From Clostridiaceae bacterium (GTDB lineage: Bacteria; Bacillota; Clostridia; Lachnospirales; Lachnospiraceae), in the NCBI GenBank assembly GCA_018378255.1, contig JAGZXV010000271.1:1-6084 (forward strand): 6,084 nucleotides of DNA. Reading direction: 5' to 3'. This document shows positions 1-5,533 of the stretch, one piece after another. How positions within the stretch are numbered: the first letter of the stretch is position 1; every line of letters starts with the position of its first letter. The position numbers and the translations under genes were made by a program. Under the pieces are notes generated by a model. It saw nothing but the letters and a program-made list of their open reading frames with translations. It made no database searches and had not been told where the DNA came from.

Positions 1-1
1 C

Positions 2-153
2 GTGTTTGAAAATTCATTTCCGCCATCTGCACGCCCCACTTTGCGGTATATTTGCCCCGAATTCAGGTTACATAGCCCGCTATGCGCCCTTCATTCGGGA
101 CAAATCTCCCACAAACTGTGACGCACATCTGACGGAAAGCAATTTTCAAACAC
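2..153. repeat. Long ungapped imperfect palindrome (hairpin element)
   Basis: Pairing base i with base 155-i gives one palindrome with no insertions or deletions: 56 of 76 pairs are Watson-Crick by hand count. Outer arms GTGTTTGAAAATT (2-14) and AATTTTCAAACAC (141-153) match perfectly. Further paired blocks are 17-22/133-138, 40-43/112-115, 50-54/101-105 and 56-62/93-99, and the apex is CATAGC-CC-GCTATG (71-84). Of the 20 unpaired positions, seven become G-U pairs in a minus-strand RNA and only one in a plus-strand RNA. It could be a non-autonomous mobile repeat (MITE or REP-like), a structured RNA, or a 3' hairpin of a gene left of the window. The window edge prevents seeing whether it extends further left. 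The palindrome is seen directly; its nature is inferred. Confidence 0.7.
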
Positions 154-170
154 ACTCTAGAGTGTGTTTG
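147..170. repeat. Perfect 24-bp palindrome at the end of the hairpin element
   Basis: The half CAAACACACTCT (147-158) is followed directly by its exact reverse complement AGAGTGTGTTTG (159-170). The left half overlaps the terminal arm of the 2-153 palindrome, so the motif GTGTTTGA appears three times: at 2-9, inverted at 146-153, and again at 164-171. The last copy is followed by a sequence that resembles the element end with three extra bases (CAG, then AAATTG). This may be a degenerate second copy of the element end lying head-to-head with the first, or a protein binding site. Confidence 0.75.
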
Positions 171-268
171 ACAGAAATTGGGCCGGCGGGGTTTCATACA
201 TACGGCATTTTATTTCCGCATACATTAGAATTAAGAGGTTTTAAGTGTCTGCGGATATGGAGGTGCGT

Positions 269-1204
269 ATGCTGGAATATGGACTTGCGCTGGCCGGGGG
301 CGGAACCAGGGGAGCAGCCCATGTAGGTGTGTTAAAAGCTTTAGAAGAAGAAAATCTGCTGCCAACATCCATAGCCGGTACCAGTGCGGGAAGCATTGCT
401 GCCGGTTTATTTGCATTTGGAATGAGGGCCGGCGAACTGGAGGAAATAATAGAGGATATGGAGAAGTACGGATGGTATCTGTTGGACCCGGATTACATAG
501 GCATCCTCTCTTTCATCCCTCAGCTGCTGTTTCATAGAAAGGCAGGCTTAAAGGGCCTGATCGGAGGAAGGAGACTGACGGAATACTTTTCCTGTCTGAC
601 AGACCGGTGCGGCATCAGGGATATCCGGATGAAACTTGTGATTCCAGCGGTGGATTTATGCAGCGGGATGACCATTTCTTATACAAATAGTCCGGCGTCA
701 TCTTACAGGGAGCATGTGAAGTGGGAATTTGAAGGAAGACTTTGTGATATTATAATGGCCAGCAGCAGTGTTCCGGGAGTATTCCGGCCGAAAAAAATAG
801 GAAACTATTGTCTGGTGGACGGAGGTGTGACCAATAACCTGCCGGTGGATCTTCTGCGGGCGGCAGGAGAATCCAAAGTGGTGGGAGTGGATCTGGGGGT
901 AGATTATACCATGCCTCATGAGGATACCATAACTGAAGTGGTATCCCACTCGTTTTCCATTATGAGCACAGGCTTAAAGGACTGCATGTCCAGAGGTGAA
1001 ATTTTTTTGTTAAATCCTGAACTGCCGGAAGGCGCGGGCCTGCTGACATTTGATAAAATGCGGGCCTGTATGGATGCCGGATACCGCCATACCAAGGAGA
1101 AGATACCAGAAATCAGGACCGCTTTGATGCAAAATGGGCGCAGAAGTATAAAATCAGGGAAAAGGCAAATAATAGGTGATGATAAAAAAATTATTTTAAA
1201 TTAG
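269..1204 (+). CDS. Patatin-like phospholipase (lipid acyl hydrolase)
   Basis: This is a 311-residue patatin-family protein, related to bacterial RssA/YchK-type proteins, expected to be a serine-aspartate dyad hydrolase acting on acyl esters of lipids. The family blocks are all present: the glycine-rich oxyanion loop GGGTRG (residues 10-15), the nucleophile elbow G-T-S-A-G with Ser39, the ASSSVPGVF block (164-172), and the catalytic Asp184 in the D-G-G motif. No signal peptide or clear membrane span is seen, so it is probably cytoplasmic or loosely membrane-associated. The length suits a stand-alone single-domain patatin. The ATG at 269 has GGAGGTG (259-265) five bases upstream of it; an in-frame GTG at 245 with a weaker AAGAGG would add eight residues. 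The C-terminal 20 or so residues are basic and A-rich in codon use, probably a disordered tail. It may share a transcript with the rubredoxin, since no terminator is visible between them, but no functional link is known. The physiological substrate cannot be told. Confidence 0.9.
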   Translation: MLEYGLALAGGGTRGAAHVGVLKALEEENLLPTSIAGTSAGSIAAGLFAFGMRAGELEEIIEDMEKYGWYLLDPDYIGILSFIPQLLFHRKAGLKGLIGGRRLTEYFSCLTDRCGIRDIRMKLVIPAVDLCSGMTISYTNSPASSYREHVKWEFEGRLCDIIMASSSVPGVFRPKKIGNYCLVDGGVTNNLPVDLLRAAGESKVVGVDLGVDYTMPHEDTITEVVSHSFSIMSTGLKDCMSRGEIFLLNPELPEGAGLLTFDKMRACMDAGYRHTKEKIPEIRTALMQNGRRSIKSGKRQIIGDDKKIILN

Positions 1205-1209
1205 AAAAA

Positions 1210-1225
1210 TGTTGCAAATGCAACA
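1210..1225. promoter_or_regulatory. CRP/FNR-shaped inverted repeat upstream of rubredoxin
   Basis: The sequence TGTTGCA-AA-TGCAACA has two perfect 7-bp arms around a 2-bp centre. Written as TGTTG-N6-CAACA it has the half-site spacing of CRP/FNR-family operators (TGTGA-N6-TCACA for CRP). Its centre at 1217.5 lies about 41.5 bp upstream of the start point expected from the extended -10 at 1244-1252, the usual position of a class II activator. It is too short, and lacks a U-run, to be a terminator for the patatin gene. The regulator identity is inferred. Confidence 0.45.
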
Positions 1226-1243
1226 GATGAATCATGGGGTTTC

Positions 1244-1252
1244 TGATATAGT
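1244..1252 (+). promoter_or_regulatory. Extended -10 promoter of rubredoxin gene
   Basis: TGATATAGT fits an extended -10 (TGn followed by TATAGT, five of six bases matching TATAAT). No good -35 box is present 17 bp upstream (CAGATG at 1224-1229), which fits a promoter relying on the extended -10 and possibly on an activator at the adjacent dyad. The predicted start is near 1259, giving a leader of about 45 nt before the ATG at 1304. Confidence 0.45.
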
Positions 1253-1303
1253 ATAAACATCAAAGCAAGTTATTAAATGCATATAACAGGAGGTAATTAA
1301 AAT

Positions 1304-1462
1304 ATGAAGAAATATGTTTGTGAACCATGTGGTTATGTATATGATCCTGAAGTAGGTGATCCGGACGGCGGAATCGCACCTGGAACAGCTTTTGAGGATA
1401 TTCCGGACGATTGGGTTTGCCCGATTTGCGGATTGGGTAAAGATGTGTTTGTAGAGGAATAA
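1304..1462 (+). CDS. Rubredoxin
   Basis: This 52-residue protein has the length of a classic clostridial rubredoxin. Four cysteines ligate one iron: Cys6 and Cys9 in C-x-x-C-G and Cys39 and Cys42 in C-P-x-C-G. The aromatic and loop residues of the family are present (Tyr4, YVYDP at 11-15, GDPDGGIAPGT at 18-28, and DDWVCP at 35-40). It is a small soluble cytoplasmic one-electron carrier. In anaerobes such proteins commonly donate electrons to oxygen- and peroxide-reducing enzymes such as rubrerythrin, flavodiiron protein or superoxide reductase; none of these is in the window, so its partner is unknown. The start has a strong AGGAGGT (1288-1294) nine bases upstream of the ATG. It appears to be a single-gene unit with its own promoter and a strong terminator 17 bases after the stop. 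Confidence 0.97.
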   Translation: MKKYVCEPCGYVYDPEVGDPDGGIAPGTAFEDIPDDWVCPICGLGKDVFVEE

Positions 1463-1479
1463 ATAGAGAAGTTATGCGG

Positions 1480-1529
1480 AAGGGCTGCTGGGCCTGCCAA
1501 GGAGATTTGGCAGGGAGGCAGCCCTTTTT
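1480..1529 (+). terminator. Rho-independent terminator of rubredoxin
   Basis: An outer stem of nine pairs, AAGGGCTGC (1480-1488) with GCAGCCCTT (1518-1526), encloses an inner stem of eight pairs, CCTGCCAA (1493-1500) with TTGGCAGG (1507-1514), around a GGAGAT loop. A run of five T (1525-1529) follows. On the opposite strand the hairpin is not followed by a T-run, so it is built for the + direction. Confidence 0.92.
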
Positions 1530-1591
1530 ATGTTTCATAACCGTTGGAAATATTCATAAACCATTTGACAGGTAATTGATTCTGAAGAAAA

Positions 1592-2866
1592 TCACCGTAT
1601 CTTCACATCATTACAATTCTGAACGGAAACGTTTTCCTCTTTTTCACTTCTGACCGTCACATTGGTTAAAACCACATGATCGGCATATTCGATTATCATT
1701 CCCTCTCCTGCCATCTTTTTGCGTTCATAAGTCATGGCCGGTTCCTGCGGCATCTGGGGGGCGGGGGCCATGGTTACGGTCATGTTGTCGATATAGAGGC
1801 CGTCTATGGGCATTTCAGGAAGGCCGCTTATAAAGCCGGCTGCCGCAGTGGCGTCCTGGACAACCAGATCGGAAAAATACAGGTTTCTGAATACAGGGGT
1901 TGCCGGGGTAACCGGCTGTTTTTCCTTGGAAGAGCAGTATTCTTCGTCACCGGGAAGGGTGGCGCAGGGATAGAAACAGTTGACGATCAGGGGACAGAAG
2001 ACGCGTTCCATGATGATGTTGTTGACCCGTATGTTTTCCACCACGCCTCCCCGCAGCCTTCTGGTTTTGATGCGGAAACCGCGGTCGGTGTTCTGGAATA
2101 CGCAGTTGTTGACGGTCACGTTTCTTACGCCTCCCGACATCTCGCTTCCGATGACTACGCCGCCGTGTCCGTCTGCCATGGTGCAGTTGGTGATGGTTAT
2201 ATTCTCGCAGGCCCACTCCTTCATATAGGTATCAAATTCTCTGCCGGATTTAATTGCAATACAATCGTCTCCTACGCTGATGTGGCAGTTGCTGATATGT
2301 ACGTTGCGGCAGCTTTCCGGGTTAATGCCGTCTGTGTTGGGGGAATCCACAGGGTTTTGTATTGTTACATTATGAATGGTGATGATGTCGCTGTGAACCG
2401 GGTGTATGGTCCACATGGGAGAGTTTATGATCCTGATATCTTCGATCAATATGCGGCTGCAGCCGATGAATTCCACACAGCGGGGCCTGTCGTCGAATTT
2501 CTTGTGCCACCAGTGCCAGCCCTGCCCATTGATCAGGCCCCTGCCCCGTATGGCGATATTCTCCGCCTGATATGCACAGACCAGGCCGGAGTGGGTATCC
2601 ATGCCCCAGCCGGGAATTGCGGATGCGGTGATCATGGGATAGTCGTCATAGCAGCCGCTTCCCAAAAGCACAGCCCCTTCCGACAGATAGAGGGTGATGT
2701 TGCTGAGCAGCCGGACGGAGCCGGTCAGGTATTCACCGGCCGGAAAACAGATGGTTCCGCCGCCCTGATTGTGTATTTTTTCTATCAGGCGGTTTATGGG
2801 GGCTGTCAGGTTTTCGCCGCTGCCCGGGTTGATTCCATATTCCGTTACATCATAAAAACTGTTCAT
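1592..2866 (-). CDS. Glycoside hydrolase family 28 (polygalacturonase-type), cytoplasmic
   Basis: This 424-residue right-handed beta-helix enzyme carries the four GH28 signature blocks: NTD at 177-179, GDD at 199-201, GHGG at 233-236 and RIK at 265-267. The expected catalytic aspartates are Asp179, Asp200 and Asp201, with His234, Arg265 and Lys267 in the substrate site. The N-terminus opens with the pectinase-like fold start (YDVTEYGINPGSG, residues 5-17, then a GGGTICFPAGEY strand at 35-46). It has no signal peptide and 16 cysteines, both of which suggest a cytoplasmic protein. GH28 enzymes hydrolyse alpha-galacturonosyl bonds in polygalacturonate or rhamnogalacturonan by inversion. An internal location suggests an exo-acting enzyme on imported oligosaccharides, although the exact linkage cannot be read from sequence. 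The ATG at 2866 has AAGGA about nine bases upstream. It is divergent from the importer operon at 3139 and convergent with rubredoxin. No intrinsic terminator is obvious after its stop. Confidence 0.93.
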   Translation of the reverse strand: MNSFYDVTEYGINPGSGENLTAPINRLIEKIHNQGGGTICFPAGEYLTGSVRLLSNITLYLSEGAVLLGSGCYDDYPMITASAIPGWGMDTHSGLVCAYQAENIAIRGRGLINGQGWHWWHKKFDDRPRCVEFIGCSRILIEDIRIINSPMWTIHPVHSDIITIHNVTIQNPVDSPNTDGINPESCRNVHISNCHISVGDDCIAIKSGREFDTYMKEWACENITITNCTMADGHGGVVIGSEMSGGVRNVTVNNCVFQNTDRGFRIKTRRLRGGVVENIRVNNIIMERVFCPLIVNCFYPCATLPGDEEYCSSKEKQPVTPATPVFRNLYFSDLVVQDATAAAGFISGLPEMPIDGLYIDNMTVTMAPAPQMPQEPAMTYERKKMAGEGMIIEYADHVVLTNVTVRSEKEENVSVQNCNDVKIR

Positions 2867-2910
2867 GATTATGTTTCCTTTCTATGTGGAGTTTCCTTTT
2901 GTCTGATTAC

Positions 2911-2940
2911 AATATACTATGTTTTTGGAGTGATTGACAG
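2911..2940 (-). promoter_or_regulatory. Candidate promoter of the GH28 gene
   Basis: Read on the minus strand, CTGTCA (2940-2935, four of six bases matching TTGACA) lies 18 bp before TATATT (2916-2911, five of six matching TATAAT). Transcription would start near 2904, giving a leader of roughly 40 nt that contains the AAGGA ribosome site. The assignment rests on consensus matching only. Confidence 0.4.
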
Positions 2941-3013
2941 GCAGAAAATGGGAAGTCTCTGCTTTTTGAAGGTTCGTATCGTCTTTTTAAATAGGAATTT
3001 ATGAAAATAAATG

Positions 3014-3019
3014 TATAAT
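3014..3019 (+). promoter_or_regulatory. Candidate -10 box of the importer operon
   Basis: A perfect TATAAT lies 119 bp upstream of the binding-protein start codon. No recognisable -35 is found 16-19 bp upstream, so the promoter may need an activator. If used, transcription starts near 3026 and the leader of about 113 nt would include the inverted repeat at 3032-3072 and the cre-like site at 3091-3104. Confidence 0.35.
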
Positions 3020-3031
3020 TCCAGTATAAGG

Positions 3032-3072
3032 TTCAGCGCTTACCTGCAAATAAAGTTCAAAATGGCGCTGAA
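3032..3072. repeat. Inverted repeat TTCAGCGC / GCGCTGAA in the control region
   Basis: TTCAGCGC (3032-3039) and its exact reverse complement GCGCTGAA (3065-3072) are separated by 25 bp. In the leader RNA they could form an eight-pair stem with a large loop; as DNA they could be two half-sites. There is no following U-run, so a simple terminator is unlikely. The function is unknown. Confidence 0.45.
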
Positions 3073-3090
3073 GAAATATCCGGATAAAAA

Positions 3091-3104
3091 GGTAACCGTT
3101 AACA
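3091..3104 (+). promoter_or_regulatory. cre-like site (CcpA / LacI-family operator candidate)
   Basis: GGTAACCGTTAACA agrees with the catabolite responsive element consensus TGWAANCGNTNWCA at 13 of 14 positions, failing only at the first base. It has the central CG typical of LacI/GalR-family operators. It lies 35 bp before the binding-protein start codon and downstream of the candidate -10, where bound CcpA would block elongation. A dedicated LacI-family repressor is the main alternative. Confidence 0.5.
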
Positions 3105-3138
3105 ATTAGAAAACAGGAATGTATGGTTGGAGGTATTT

Positions 3139-4578
3139 ATGAAAAAGAGATTTTTAAAGAAGAGCGCTGCGATCACTCTGACGGCGGTATTGGCCGCTTC
3201 ACTTGCGGGCTGTGGAAACAGCGGAAAAGACAGTCAGACGGCTGATCAGACGAAGGAACAGGCGGTTTCACAGCCTGGGGCAGGAGAGGCCCCGGCACAG
3301 GGAGAAAACGGAACGGAGGAAAAGGCCGCACAGGAGAAGGCATCTGGGGAAGCCGTACCGGGCGAGCCGGTTACGGTGAGCTTTTGGATGGCAGCCGCTT
3401 CGGAAGAGAGAAATGCATTTATGGAAGAGATATTTAAGAAATTCCATGAACAGAATCCCAATATTACGGTGGAATATCTGGGGGTTCCGGGGGATGTGGC
3501 CCAGTTTAACCAAAAGGTGGATATGGCTCTGGCAGGAAATGAAGCGCCTGATATCATTCAGGGAACGCTGACAGCCGGGTATATTACCCGCGGTATTCCG
3601 GCCAAGCTGGACGAAATGTATGCCAATTCGGAATTAAAGGACCGGATAGACGAAAAATATACGGATGCGTTCCGGGTGGCTGACTATGTTAACGGGAATC
3701 TGTATGCGGTTCCGGGGCCGATGAATATTCAGATGATTTACACAAGACCGGATTATATCGCGGAAGCGGGATTGGAAGCCTATCAGACCTGGGATGATTT
3801 CTTCAATATTGCAAAGAAGACCACAAAAGCGGATGAGGGAATCTTTGGTTATATTATCCGCGGAGGTTCCGGCGGAGCAGAGGCTTTGGAGAAACTGATG
3901 TATTCCTATTCCGGCATTACAGAGTATTTTGTGGACGGTGTCTGCACCCTCAATGATCCGAAAAATGTGGAATTTGTGGAGAAATATTTAGGCGGATACA
4001 AGAAAGTCAGCTCAGCGGACGACTTAAATAAGAGCTGGACAGAGATGAGTTCCCAGTTCCAGTCCGGAAAAGCAGTGATGCTGGTACATAACACCGGCTC
4101 AGGCCAGGCGAATCTGGACGCATTTTTAGGAGACCAGACAAAAGTTGCGGCATGTCCTTACCCGGCCAGCACCTATACCGGCAAGATTACGGTGCCGGAT
4201 GCAACCCTGAACGGATATATGATAACGGAAAGCAGCAAGAATAAGGAAGCTGCCTGGAAGGTGATCGAATATCTGGAAAGTCCTGAAATAGCCGGCGAAT
4301 ACGCCAGGCTGACCGGCCAGATTCCGGCTCCTTCCGATGCCCAGTCACAGGCATGGATTCAGGAAAGCCCTTATATGAAGGTGGCGTCCGACTATATCAA
4401 TGACGCAGATACTGTGATGACACATACACCTGCTTACCTTCCTGACTATACTACGATCCGCAATGACTATGCACAGCCTGCCATGCAGGAAGTGATGCTG
4501 GGTATGACTACCGCACAGGAATTCTTGGATGAATGGGCCAGACTTTTACAGGAAGATTATGACGAACTGATGAAATAA
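3139..4578 (+). CDS. ABC transporter sugar-binding lipoprotein (CUT1, SBP family 1)
   Basis: This 479-residue extracellular solute-binding protein is of the carbohydrate uptake type. Residues 1-25 form a lipoprotein signal: a basic start (MKKRFLKK), a hydrophobic stretch and the lipobox L-A-G-C with Cys25 as the lipid-attached first mature residue. A flexible linker rich in Glu, Ala, Gly, Pro and Gln follows (about 26-77) and would hold the binding domain off the membrane. The fold begins at VTVSFWM (78-84) and contains typical family features, including FHEQNPNITVEY near residue 100 and an N-E-A-P-D-I segment near 135. It captures an oligosaccharide and hands it to the two permeases encoded next. 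The ATG at 3139 was chosen because GGAGGT (3129-3134) sits just upstream and the residues before it would precede a normal signal peptide. Pectic oligosaccharides are the likely ligand, judged only from the divergent GH28 gene. Confidence 0.93.
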   Translation: MKKRFLKKSAAITLTAVLAASLAGCGNSGKDSQTADQTKEQAVSQPGAGEAPAQGENGTEEKAAQEKASGEAVPGEPVTVSFWMAAASEERNAFMEEIFKKFHEQNPNITVEYLGVPGDVAQFNQKVDMALAGNEAPDIIQGTLTAGYITRGIPAKLDEMYANSELKDRIDEKYTDAFRVADYVNGNLYAVPGPMNIQMIYTRPDYIAEAGLEAYQTWDDFFNIAKKTTKADEGIFGYIIRGGSGGAEALEKLMYSYSGITEYFVDGVCTLNDPKNVEFVEKYLGGYKKVSSADDLNKSWTEMSSQFQSGKAVMLVHNTGSGQANLDAFLGDQTKVAACPYPASTYTGKITVPDATLNGYMITESSKNKEAAWKVIEYLESPEIAGEYARLTGQIPAPSDAQSQAWIQESPYMKVASDYINDADTVMTHTPAYLPDYTTIRNDYAQPAMQEVMLGMTTAQEFLDEWARLLQEDYDELMK

Positions 4579-4595
4579 ACCCAGGAATTGGCGGT

Positions 4596-4611
4596 GGAGC
4601 AGAAACGCTCC
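4596..4611 (+). other. Small intercistronic stem-loop after the binding-protein gene
   Basis: GGAGC (4596-4600) pairs with GCTCC (4607-4611) around an AGAAAC loop in the 49-bp gap between the binding protein and first permease genes. No T-run follows, so it should not terminate fully. A hairpin here often protects the upstream message and helps make binding protein in excess of permease. That role is inferred. Confidence 0.35.
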
Positions 4612-4627
4612 GGCATGGAGGTTCTCA

Positions 4628-5533
4628 ATGCATAGAAAAAAACAGAAATTACGGATGGAGCAGCTTTTTCCATATATTTTGGTTGCCCCTTCTATGATAT
4701 TAATCGTGGGTTTCATGCTGTTTCCCATACTTCAGGTTTTTCATCTGAGCGTTCAAAACTATGATTACAATAATTTTGCAAAACAGGGCTATATAGGACT
4801 GGAAAACTTTAAGAAACTTTTTCTAAATGATAAAAATTTCCTGCCTGCCGTTGGCTTTACCCTGAAATGGGTGCTGACGGAGGTGGGGCTGCAGTTGTTT
4901 TTCGGAGTGATTCTGGGTCTTCTTCTCAACCGGAAGTTTAAAGGCCGGGGGTTCATCCGTTCCCTGGCATTGGTGCCGTGGGCGGTATCAGGAGTTTTGA
5001 CCACCATGCTCTGGCTGATGATATTTGACCAGAACGTGGGTCTGTTCAATCTTTTACTGCAGAAGGCTGGAGTTTCAATTCCGGCGCTCCCCTCCTGGCT
5101 CAATGATGTGAAGCTGGTATTTCCGTCTGTGGCGTTAGCCGAATTATGGAGGGGGATTCCATTTTTCACCATCAATATCCTGGCAGCCCTGCAGAATGTG
5201 CCCCGGGAAATTTATGAATCCTGTGAGATAGACGGGGCGGGATCATGGCAGAAATTCCGGTTTATTACCCTGCCTTATCTGAAACAGACCATAGTGCTCA
5301 CCACGATGCTGCGTTTTATATGGGAATTTAACTCGGTGGATATGCTGTATACGCTTACCGGGGGAGGTCCGGTAAGAATGACTACCACTTTGTCGATCTA
5401 TATGATGAAAACTTCTGTGATCAGCGGGAATTATGGCTACGGATCTGCCATCGGTGTGGTTGTGTTCCTGACACTGCTGGTATTTGCGGCAGTTTATATG
5501 AAAGCCAGCAGGTTTGGAGGTGAAGTGGACTGA
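4628..5533 (+). CDS. Sugar ABC transporter permease, MalF-like (first subunit)
   Basis: This 301-residue inner-membrane subunit forms half of the transport channel. About six membrane segments can be placed at roughly 12-38, 73-100, 110-133, 162-188, 220-238 and 271-292. The cytoplasmic coupling loop that docks with the ATPase has the EAA-motif layout at 197-216: Glu197, then Asp202-Gly203, nine residues, then Ile213, Leu215 and Pro216, although the usual Ala-Ala is Ser-Cys. The TGGGP motif at 244-248 is typical of MalF/UgpA-type subunits of the CUT1 class. The length is normal. GGAGG (4617-4621) lies six bases before the ATG. It is second in the operon, and its stop overlaps the next start by one base (TGATG), so the two permeases are probably translationally coupled and assemble as a heterodimer. 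TogM/YteP-like function in oligogalacturonide uptake is possible but not shown. Confidence 0.94.
   Translation: MHRKKQKLRMEQLFPYILVAPSMILIVGFMLFPILQVFHLSVQNYDYNNFAKQGYIGLENFKKLFLNDKNFLPAVGFTLKWVLTEVGLQLFFGVILGLLLNRKFKGRGFIRSLALVPWAVSGVLTTMLWLMIFDQNVGLFNLLLQKAGVSIPALPSWLNDVKLVFPSVALAELWRGIPFFTINILAALQNVPREIYESCEIDGAGSWQKFRFITLPYLKQTIVLTTMLRFIWEFNSVDMLYTLTGGGPVRMTTTLSIYMMKTSVISGNYGYGSAIGVVVFLTLLVFAAVYMKASRFGGEVD

Noticed and set aside
168..173. TTGACA as a -35 for the patatin gene
   Set aside because: No acceptable -10 lies 16-19 bp downstream (191-198 reads GTTTCATA). The match comes from the edge of the 24-bp palindrome. A TAGAAT at 226-231 lacks a -35, so no patatin promoter is called.
245..268. 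GTG at 245 as the patatin start
   Set aside because: It is possible, with AAGAGG six bases upstream, but the ATG at 269 has a stronger GGAGGTG and begins right before the conserved first strand and glycine loop. The choice is not certain.
6..326. A 106-codon open frame on + through the 5' palindrome
   Set aside because: Most of it is the hairpin element, and its end overlaps the well-supported patatin gene in another frame. It has no family resemblance and no ribosome site.
1624..1637. cre-like CGGAAACGTTTTCC near the 3' end of the GH28 gene
   Set aside because: It departs from the cre consensus at three positions and lies inside the last codons of the gene, where it simply encodes Glu-Glu-Asn-Val-Ser.
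2934..2939. TTGACA on + in the divergent region as the importer -35
   Set aside because: The bases 17 bp further (2957-2962, CTCTGC) do not resemble a -10, and the perfect TATAAT at 3014 is far too distant.
1676..3004. A 442-codon open frame on + antisense to the GH28 gene
   Set aside because: It mirrors the GH28 gene almost end to end, has no clear ribosome site, and its product shows no recognisable domain. The minus-strand frame has every GH28 motif, so the long antisense frame is a by-product of codon composition.
3127..3138. TTG at 3127 as the binding-protein start
   Set aside because: It overlaps the GGAGG ribosome site itself. The ATG at 3139 gives a standard lipoprotein signal peptide with proper spacing.
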